Part shown: one piece after another, positions 16,047 to 21,816 of the stretch
How positions within the stretch are numbered: position 1 is the first letter of the stretch
How the letters are laid out: every line of letters starts with the position of its first letter
Assembly: GCA_021203665.1 (NCBI GenBank)
Contig: JAJQAT010000044.1
Coordinates: 1-21,816, forward strand
Direction: 5' to 3'
Origin: Bacillota bacterium
Lineage (GTDB): Bacteria; Bacillota; Clostridia; UBA1381
Length of the DNA stretch: 21,816 bases
Notes under the pieces: generated by a model
Database searches by the model: none
What the model saw: the letters and a program-made list of their open reading frames with translations, nothing else
Told to the model about the DNA's origin: nothing
Position numbers and translations under genes: made by a program

Positions 16047-16275
16047 TTGGTCGTAAGTTGGTCGTAAATTTTAGCTCACACCGCCCAAAACCCGCGTATT
16101 TACGCCGTTTTTCACGCTAACGGCTTCATCGTCGGGATTTCATTCGCCCTAATCACGCAGCTCTACATAACCCTGCATAACTCCATTTTTCCTGCCCCAA
16201 TCGCATCCTCAATTTTTTTATAACCCTCCATAAGTCTTTATAAAGGCTGTGCAAAATGGTGTAGTTGGTGTAGTT
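16047..16275. repeat. cluster of short direct repeats downstream of int (possible integrase arm sites)
   Basis: TTGGTCGTAAG/TTGGTCGTAAA are adjacent 11-mers at 16047-16068. CATAAC occurs at 16166 and 16176, and TATAAC/CATAAG at 16219 and 16229, each pair 10 bases apart inside similar 18-base contexts. GGTGTAGTT is repeated in tandem at 16258-16275, just before the int stop codon. Helically phased short repeats next to int are typical of integrase arm-binding or attachment regions, but no crossover core could be identified. Confidence 0.45.
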
Positions 16276-16277
16276 GC

Positions 16278-17510
16278 CTAAATTAAATTCAAATTGCCGA
16301 ACTCGCGCTGCTTCAAGTCCTTTGTCACATCGGTGTAGATATTCATCGTCGTCGAAAAATCACTGTGACCGAGAATATCTTGAATAACCTTTACATTCAC
16401 TCCCTGTTCACAAAGGCGTGTCGTAAACGTATGTCTCAGTGAGTGGCAGCTGAACGGCGGCAGCAATATCGGCTCGTCCTGCTCTTTCGTCAGAACCTCA
16501 TCGTTACAATCGCGGATAATTCGCCTAAGTGCCTTATTAAGCGTTCCTTGATACTGCACATCGCCGAAGCGGTTGACAAAAACAAAATCCGTATATCCGT
16601 CAACCTCCGCCTTGCAAGAAAGTCCTGTTTCGCGCTGATACTCACGCTCCCGCAGGAATGCCGCTTTTACGGTATCAATCATCGGTATCGTTCTCTCACC
16701 TGCTTTTGATTTCGGCGTATTTACCGCAAACGAACAACCGTTGCCGTCGCCCTTGTTGTAATAAACGAGAGTGTGATTAACGCTTATCAGATTTTCGTCA
16801 AAATCAATATCGCACCAGCGCAAACCGACCGTCTCGCCCACACGCATACCCGTTCCGAGCATTACCGCAAAAACCGGATACCAATGGTTATACTGTTCAC
16901 TGTTTTTCAAAAAGTCAATGAACAACTGCTGTTCCTGTACGGTCAGTGCCTTTCTTTTCTCTACATCGAAGTTATGCGCCTGTTTCAGCTCTTTCAGCAT
17001 ATTATCAGTCGGATTGGCCCTGATGAAGTTATCATCAACAGCAAGCTCGAGCACCTGATGCAGCACATTATGAATGCTGTCCATCGTTGAAACCTTCAAC
17101 ATTCTTTCATCGACCAATGTGTTATAAAACTTCTTGATGTCAGACTTCTTAACCGTCGTCAATCTGCTTCTGCCAAAGCTTGGTCTTACGAACGTATTGT
17201 ACATATACTTGTAATTCTGAAAAGTGTTGTGCTTGATACCGCGCTTTAAGTCGCACCATCTGTCAAAGACATCGTTTACCGTTGTGTTGGGCTTGTCCGT
17301 CCTTATGCCCTCGTACTCGTCAATCGTGACTTGCTTTTCCTTTTCGCGAAGCTCATTAAGCGTTCCCGCATATATGTAGTGACGCTTTCCGTCACGGCTT
17401 GTCCAGCGATAGCAGTAGATGCCGTCGTTACGCTACGATTCGCCTTTCTGTAAGACTATCCTGTTTTTATCCAATCTTCTTCCGTTATTCTTTTTTGATG
17501 TATTTGACAT
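16278..17510 (-). pseudogene. int: Tn916-type tyrosine integrase with an amber codon at position 26
   Basis: The frame from ATG 17510 (AGGAGG 8 bases upstream) to the stop at 16278 has 410 sense positions, the normal size of Tn916-family integrases. The catalytic set is intact: Arg223 (GTGMRVGE), Lys267/269 (TPKSKAGERTIP), His356 and Arg359 (HSLRHTF), His382 and Tyr392 (LGHSDFSTTMNIYTDV). Codon 26 is TAG (17433-17435), within GES-stop-RNDGIYCYRW, where relatives have a Gln, so a single C-to-T change explains it. The next in-frame ATG is at 17204 and would drop the N-terminal arm-binding domain. Integration and excision are probably lost unless the amber is suppressed. It is transcribed after xis and from its own promoter. 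Confidence 0.85.
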
Positions 17511-17543
17511 ACAATCAGCCTCCTTTCAATTCTCATCAAAAAG

Positions 17544-17594
17544 ATGCCGATGTTCTATGACTCTAATTATAGCATAATTTCATCGGCATTACAA
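17544..17594 (-). promoter_or_regulatory. int promoter overlapped by a 9-bp inverted repeat
   Basis: TTGTAA (17589-17594) and TATAAT (17566-17571) are spaced by 17 bases, with an extended -10 TGC. The inverted repeat ATGCCGATG (17544-17552, mirrored at 17581-17589) brackets the -10 and touches the -35, as an operator or recombination-protein site would. The start would be about 50 bases before the int ATG. Confidence 0.6.
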
Positions 17595-17626
17595 TCATTT
17601 TCGATTAAAGTTTACAAAATCCCTTT

Positions 17627-17821
17627 TCAAATAGAATAGGATTTTTCGATATATTCATCGAACTTCCGTCTTTTGATAAGTCTTTTCGTGCCCACCCATA
17701 AAACGAAGTCGCAATCATTCTTGTCCGTTATCGCCCTTAACTTGTTTACGCCAATACCCGAATATGCTGCGGTTTCTTCCAACGTTAAATTACTCTTTTC
17801 CCAAATTGGTATTTCTCTCAT
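17627..17821 (-). CDS. xis: Tn916-type excisionase Xis
   Basis: A 64-residue basic protein, REIPIWEKSNLTLEETAAYS then GIGVNKLRAI and GTKRLIKRRKFDEYIEKS. This is the winged-helix pattern of Tn916-family excisionases, which bind element ends and steer the integrase toward excision. ATG 17821 has AGGAGG upstream and overlaps the stop of a 31-codon ORF by ATGA. The gene itself is intact although its integrase partner is broken. Confidence 0.9.
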   Translation of the reverse strand: MREIPIWEKSNLTLEETAAYSGIGVNKLRAITDKNDCDFVLWVGTKRLIKRRKFDEYIEKSYSI

Positions 17822-17913
17822 AAATTATCCCTCCTGTTAAGTACATTTTTCCGTATTTGTCCTCGGCACCCTCGGCAGGATTCATCAAGCGGCAGCTTGC
17901 AGGACTGCTCCAT
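17818..17913 (-). CDS. 31-residue Cys-containing small protein coupled to xis
   Basis: ATG at 17913 follows a strong ribosome site (GGGGAGG, 8 bases away). The frame reads MEQSCKLPLDESCRGCRGQ and ends NRRDNL, with its TGA overlapping the xis ATG (ATGA). Cys5, Cys13 and Cys16 could bind metal. The hairpin at about 17925-17946 partly covers its ribosome site. The strong ribosome site and the overlap support real translation, perhaps as a leader controlling xis. I do not recognise a family with certainty. Confidence 0.5.
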   Translation of the reverse strand: MEQSCKLPLDESCRGCRGQIRKNVLNRRDNL

Positions 17914-18062
17914 AGGATTTACCTCCCCGTCTTCATTATGACCGGGCTGCGAATTACAGAAGTATCATTATCCCCGATTGCTCTCGTCGCGCTTTGGCAG
18001 CAATTCCAAAGCTTGCAGTGCCGAGTTATCGCTCACTTTACATAAAGCATCATCGCGCTCGG
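17914..18062 (-). promoter_or_regulatory. structured leader upstream of the small ORF and xis
   Basis: There is no gene here. Inverted repeats include GCTTTGG (17991-17997) with CCAAAGC (18006-18012), CCGAG...CTCGG enclosing CTTTACATAAAG (about 18022-18063), and CCCGTC...GACCGGG (about 17926-17945), which includes the ribosome site of the small ORF. The arrangement suggests RNA-level control of the excision module, as in Tn916-type regulatory leaders. That is inference. Confidence 0.4.
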
Positions 18063-18155
18063 TCTGCACAGCTCCCTCAATCGGTAACGTACCTGATGAA
18101 TGACTTATTCAGTTTTCAAGGGTTAATTCTTTTAGCGTTTTCGTGTTTTTTATTG

Positions 18156-18540
18156 CCCCTCACTTATATGTGATTTAAGAGCCGTTTTGTAAGGGTAATT
18201 TTCGAGAATGTTCACAAAATATTCATATTTCCGACTGCATCTTGCATTTAAGAAAATGTCCCTCACTTATATGGAAATTTCAAGGCTGTTTGTATACCCT
18301 CATTCGAAGATGTTCACAAAAAGTTCACATTTCTCGACCACATCCGGCATTCAAAGAAATATCCCTTCACTTATACGTGATTTTTGAGCCCATTTGTTAC
18401 CCCTATCAGAATAAGATTTACAAAAATTTCACATTCTCCGATTACATCCGGCGTTTAAAAAACATCCTTTCACCTAATGTGATTTTGAAGGCTGTTTTTC
18501 ACCCCTTTGTGAAATAGGTTTACAAAAAAATTCATAAAGT
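18156..18540. repeat. four degenerate tandem repeats of 103 bp
   Basis: Units start at 18156, 18259, 18362 and 18465, exactly 103 bases apart; the fourth is truncated near 18540. Each starts with a CCCTCACTTATATGTGA-like motif, in which TCAC and GTGA half-sites face each other in units 1, 3 and 4. Each carries a tandem hexamer pair TT(C/T)ACA / TTCA(C/T)A with starts 11-12 bases apart (18211/18222, 18313/18324, 18417/18428, 18519/18531). Units 1-3 end with a CATCCGGCATT-like block. Since 103 is not a multiple of three and the copies shift frame, this is not a coding repeat; the plus-strand frame across it is fortuitous. Confidence 0.85.
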
Positions 18541-18932
18541 GCTGAACATTCCATTTTAAATAGAAAATATCACGCAAACTTATCAAATCCCGATAAGTTT
18601 GAAAAAATAATTTAAAAAATTAGCTTTCTCGCTTAATATCGATAATCAGTGTGTTATGGTATTCAGAGAGATTTTTTGACAAACAAAAAACGCCGTACAA
18701 TTCGCGGCGGCATAGAAAACTCTATATCGCCTAAAATCGTACAGCGTTAAGCGTGGCTTTTAATTATTTGGTTATCAATAAGCGGTTAAAATAGCATGAT
18801 TCACTGTTGGGCAAGCAGTGTATCCGTGCTACCGGATACCGCTTGTTGGGTGTACGCCCCAACCCCCAAGAACAAATGTTTCACATTCGAGCTACGCACC
18901 TGCGGTGCTGATTTTTTTACGCTTCACGTATT
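18541..18932. other. gene-free AT-rich spacer with several inverted repeats
   Basis: No gene is visible. Seen: a perfect 10-bp stem CAAACTTATC at 18575-18584/18592-18601. A larger element at 18689-18748 has 14-base arms pairing 12 of 14, enclosing GGCG/CGCC and ATAG/CTAT. There is a hairpin near 18813-18845 and a TTGGG/CCCCA stem around 18845-18862. At 18896-18908, GCACC-TGC-GGTGC is followed by a run of T, which would be a weak plus-strand terminator. TACG-CTTCA-CGTA at 18917-18929 adjoins the end of the zinc-ribbon gene and may terminate it. Confidence 0.5.
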
Positions 18933-19553
18933 TTAATATTCAAAATAAAGCAATTTCCATGAATTGTTTTCTTTTGACATATATACTTTAACATCAACAG
19001 TCTTTGTTTCTCCGTCCTGCGAAGCGGACATTGTAACGTCTGCAATTGCAATCTTTTTTATAACATCGGTATCCGATGAAATATTCTCGAGATTTTTGAT
19101 AACCGTATCAAAGGTTCTGTCAGATACTGTATAAATTTCGTTCACTTCATAACTAAATCTATAGCTGTGTCCCACCGTATTTTCAAACATATCCAAAAAA
19201 TATCCGACTTGGGTTTCGTATTTGTCTTCCAAATAATCATCTTCATCGGCAAACAGATATATTTCGCTGGAGCTTTCGACAAGGGTATCAATATTATATT
19301 CTTTCACCGCTTTCATTGTTTCGCGCAGAAGACCGTTTCGACCGGCAAACGCACTGACTGTTTTTAAAGTAGCTACAGCAACTATTACAACTATTAACAA
19401 TGCGGCAATACGTTTTAATTTTTTCCCGATTGTTTTAGCAGATTTTACTTTATCATCACTCGTCACTTTCTCGCTTATTCTTGCTCCGCAATTTCCGCAA
19501 AAGGCAGAACCGTAATCAAGTTTTGCTCCGCATTTTTTGCAAGTCTTATTCAT
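18933..19553 (-). CDS. zinc-ribbon, single-pass membrane protein
   Basis: A 206-residue protein. An N-terminal zinc ribbon has Cys5, Cys8, Cys19 and Cys22 (TCKKCGAKLDYGSAFCGNCG). A basic linker (KTIGKKLKR) leads to one hydrophobic segment (IAALLIVVIVAVATL, about residues 49-63), then an acidic outer domain of about 140 residues. Topology is predicted as cytoplasmic ribbon and extracytoplasmic C-terminus. The outer part, ending in VDVKVYMSKENNSWKLLYFEY, resembles small beta-rich domains (DUF4878/NTF2-like) found on such proteins, but I cannot assign it firmly. Its ATG overlaps the preceding stop (TAATG), so it is translationally coupled to the VWA protein and probably acts with it at the cell surface. 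Confidence 0.8.
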   Translation of the reverse strand: MNKTCKKCGAKLDYGSAFCGNCGARISEKVTSDDKVKSAKTIGKKLKRIAALLIVVIVAVATLKTVSAFAGRNGLLRETMKAVKEYNIDTLVESSSEIYLFADEDDYLEDKYETQVGYFLDMFENTVGHSYRFSYEVNEIYTVSDRTFDTVIKNLENISSDTDVIKKIAIADVTMSASQDGETKTVDVKVYMSKENNSWKLLYFEY

Positions 19554-21816
19554 TATTTCGCCTTCTTTCTTTTTCTTGATTTTAATGCCAAAGCAATAAC
19601 GGATATTATCAATAACAGCAATATGACCGTACCGCTCACGATGTATATGGTTGAGATTTCGTTTTTCAGCTCTCCATATTCATTCTTCTTTGCCTGATAG
19701 ACAATATCATACTCGCCATCACCGTCACCATCCACATTTACAATCGTTGATTTTGAATAGCCTAAGGTTGTATCGATAACTGTATCTTCGGTTATTTCCA
19801 CATTCCTGAATTTTCGTATATCATCGTAAACACCATCATCGTTCATATAGCTGACCGTATAGTCCATATAACCTGTTCCGGTACCGACTATTTTAACATC
19901 ATACTCGATCCCGCTTTTAAGCCTCAAAATCTTAACTCTGTTATCCTCGCCCTCGTCTGCTTCTTCGTCTTCCTCAAAAGTAAGAGTGCCGAAGCTTGTC
20001 CTTGTACACAAGCTGTCTTCAGATGAATTAAGAGTTTCTCCGTTGTATGTGACAGAAACATCCACAGGGCAAGCTATTTTGGCATGGTCATATTGCTGAC
20101 CGTTCAGCTGATCTGCGAGGTCATCATAAAAATCTACCAAATCGCTTGCATTTTCTATCTCATAATGATAACCCTCACTGGCTATATCGTCCATAAGGCT
20201 TTGCGCCTCGGCTTTATCACTGCTCAATTCGCTGAAGAAGCCCTGTGTATAAATTGTAATTCCATCGGCTTTTATGTCATTTGCATACACAACCAAGCTA
20301 CTGCCTTCTTTACCTCGATTCGGGCAACCATCACTCATAAGAACAATAGTTTTATTCTTGGCATCGTTATTTTTAAGCATAGAATACGCTGTTGACAAAC
20401 CCGCTTCAATATTTGTTCCCCCGCCGGCTTTGAGATTTGTTGCTGCACTGTAAAGTGTGCTTTTGTATTTCGTAAATTCACAAACAACAGCCGCGCTTTC
20501 AGAAAATGATACGATAGAAATCTTGCTGTCTTTAGCGTCATCCGTGCCTATCATTGAATCCGCAAAGCTCTTTACAGCCGATTTTAATGATTCAATAGGC
20601 GTGCCATTCATACTTCCTGAAACATCCAAAACAAATACAATATCCGTGGTGCTTAAATCATTTTCAAGTATAAAACAGCCTTCCTCATATTTATATTCGT
20701 ATCCCTTTTTGAATGTCAGAGTTGATGTATAATCCTCATAATCACTGTGAGATATTTTTATATTATAGTCACCCGCTTCTATATCTTTTATTTCAAAATA
20801 CCCATCGAAATTTGTTTTGACATCATATGTTTTATATTCTCCGTCAATTTCCTCAACGGATGAAAGACTGATTTTTGCGCCGTCTAAAAATTCAGTTTTT
20901 GTTTTTTCTTCGTCCGTATATCCCTGTACATAACCGCTCATTGACGCATAACCGCTGCGAGCAACTATATTTCCACCGTCGGTTGTATCGCTTGTCAATA
21001 TGATAGAAGCCTCTCCCTCATATGAAGAATAATCGACCTCTGCCGCGTAAAGTCCCCAATCAATATTCTCAAATTTGAACTTTCCGTCCTTGTCGGTGAC
21101 TGTTTCATCGTAGTATTCGGAAATATCCTTGTTCATAAAGAATTGATTTATAAACCTATATGCGGAAATATTGGCATATGCTAAAGGTTCGGATGTATTG
21201 TCAATCTCATCATACGTCCCGTCGGAATGTATCGTTCTTACCGTTTCACCCTTAACGACTGTTCCCGATAATGTTCCGGTTCCGCCATATGTAAAATCAC
21301 CGTTTTGGGTAATGTATTTAACGTGATTGCTCACCGTAGATGTATAATCAAAGCTTCCTGCATCTTTATCATCTTCCGGAGTTAAATAAATTTTTTCGAT
21401 TTCGTATGCATACGCATCATTATAATATTCCAGATATTCCTTAATTAAATCCTCAGCTATAATACCATTATTTATTGTAAACTCTTTAATTTCATCTTTG
21501 TTAAGACGGTTCAGGATTGAATGAGTACCCTTATAATAATTCCAAAAATCATCAAATTCTATTTTTTTATTTGTTATTTTATCATAAGTACAGATGCCGT
21601 TTTCATCAACACCCATGTTCCATGCGTTAGAAATTTTTGCCCCCTTGTTGTTTTTTTCAAGCATTTCTACAAATACCGTACTGACTAATTTAAGTAAAAC
21701 AGCAAAGGATACACTTTCCGTAGAACCGATTATACATTGCGTACCGTGATCAATTAAAAATTTATTAAAGTCATTGTCCCAGACGCCTTTACAACTTAAC
21801 ATCCAAAAAACAGAAT
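19553..21816 (-). CDS. VWA-domain surface protein with caspase-like N-terminal remnant (runs off the right edge)
   Basis: The frame is open to the window edge. The first ATG (21802) has no ribosome site and the upstream codons (SVFW) are in frame, so the true start lies outside. The visible start, WMLSCKGVWDNDFNKFLIDH then GTQCIIGSTESV, resembles the end of a caspase/CHAT or C25-type peptidase domain around its Cys. Counting from 21802, two beta-rich carboxypeptidase-regulatory-like segments follow (about residues 240-285 and 300-360). Next is a von Willebrand A domain with MIDAS motif DVSGSM (Asp393), GGGTNIEAGL and LMSDGCP. Last are an acidic linker, a membrane segment (IYIVSGTVILLLLIISVIAL) and a basic tail (KSRKRKKAK). 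It is a type I-like anchored protein, role unknown, perhaps adhesion or signalling. It is coupled to the zinc-ribbon gene. Confidence 0.85.
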   Translation of the reverse strand, partial: SVFWMLSCKGVWDNDFNKFLIDHGTQCIIGSTESVSFAVLLKLVSTVFVEMLEKNNKGAKISNAWNMGVDENGICTYDKITNKKIEFDDFWNYYKGTHSILNRLNKDEIKEFTINNGIIAEDLIKEYLEYYNDAYAYEIEKIYLTPEDDKDAGSFDYTSTVSNHVKYITQNGDFTYGGTGTLSGTVVKGETVRTIHSDGTYDEIDNTSEPLAYANISAYRFINQFFMNKDISEYYDETVTDKDGKFKFENIDWGLYAAEVDYSSYEGEASIILTSDTTDGGNIVARSGYASMSGYVQGYTDEEKTKTEFLDGAKISLSSVEEIDGEYKTYDVKTNFDGYFEIKDIEAGDYNIKISHSDYEDYTSTLTFKKGYEYKYEEGCFILENDLSTTDIVFVLDVSGSMNGTPIESLKSAVKSFADSMIGTDDAKDSKISIVSFSESAAVVCEFTKYKSTLYSAATNLKAGGGTNIEAGLSTAYSMLKNNDAKNKTIVLMSDGCPNRGKEGSSLVVYANDIKADGITIYTQGFFSELSSDKAEAQSLMDDIASEGYHYEIENASDLVDFYDDLADQLNGQQYDHAKIACPVDVSVTYNGETLNSSEDSLCTRTSFGTLTFEEDEEADEGEDNRVKILRLKSGIEYDVKIVGTGTGYMDYTVSYMNDDGVYDDIRKFRNVEITEDTVIDTTLGYSKSTIVNVDGDGDGEYDIVYQAKKNEYGELKNEISTIYIVSGTVILLLLIISVIALALKSRKRKKAK

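Noticed and set aside
18242..18517. Plus-strand 91-codon frame over the tandem repeats
   Set aside because: The 103-base period is not a multiple of three, so the copies would be read in different frames; no protein repeat results.
18156..18540. CRISPR array
   Set aside because: Repeats are 103 bp, adjoining and degenerate, with no short identical repeats separated by unique spacers and no cas genes.
1..21816. tRNA or rRNA genes as integration target
   Set aside because: Nothing with a cloverleaf or rRNA-like sequence was recognised on either strand; a program search would be needed to exclude one fully.

Overview
The window comes from a low-to-moderate GC Gram-positive bacterium, most likely a gut Clostridia/Ruminococcaceae-type Firmicute. 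The evidence is strong GGAGG ribosome sites, TATAAT/TTGNNN promoters, a Tn916-type int/xis pair, a DUF6017-type replication-module protein and a Firmicute-style VWA surface protein. This placement is inference. Every gene I can support reads on the minus strand. || Right end (18933-21816): a VWA-domain surface protein, cut by the window edge, overlaps by one base a zinc-ribbon membrane protein. Positions 17822-18930 hold no large gene. They contain four degenerate tandem repeats of 103 bp, several hairpins, and a structured leader with a 31-codon ORF coupled to xis. || Middle (13200-17821): decayed mobile-element debris. It comprises xis, an integrase with an amber codon near its start, a set of short direct repeats, a replication-type gene broken by a palindromic insert with two in-frame stops, and a MobC-like gene with no relaxase. 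These are followed by about 600 bp packed with unrelated but near-perfect hairpins, a scrap of a nucleotide-sugar dehydrogenase gene, and a 340-bp MITE-like element with perfect 22-bp terminal inverted repeats. || Left part (1-13200): a BREX type 1 phage-defence operon behind a good promoter at 13144-13172. The order is brxA, brxB, brxC, an extra gene, pglX, an extra gene, pglZ. pglZ runs off the left edge. brxL, if present, lies outside the window. || The operon departs from the canonical brxA-brxB-brxC-pglX-pglZ-brxL set in three ways. (1) A small Ntn-hydrolase resembling HslV/proteasome beta subunits sits between brxC and pglX; its likely start leaves Ser next to the initiator Met. (2) PglX is about 350 residues longer than usual because a domain with a full HD-phosphohydrolase-like set (H, HD, DH, H, D) interrupts its C-terminal part. 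(3) A SIR2/AbiH-like protein with the FTLNYD and HLHG motifs sits between pglX and pglZ. || These three additions would add putative peptidase, phosphohydrolase and NAD-handling activities to the methylation and ATPase core. I consider this BREX variant the most interesting system in the window. All functional statements rest on motif recognition by eye; no search was run.
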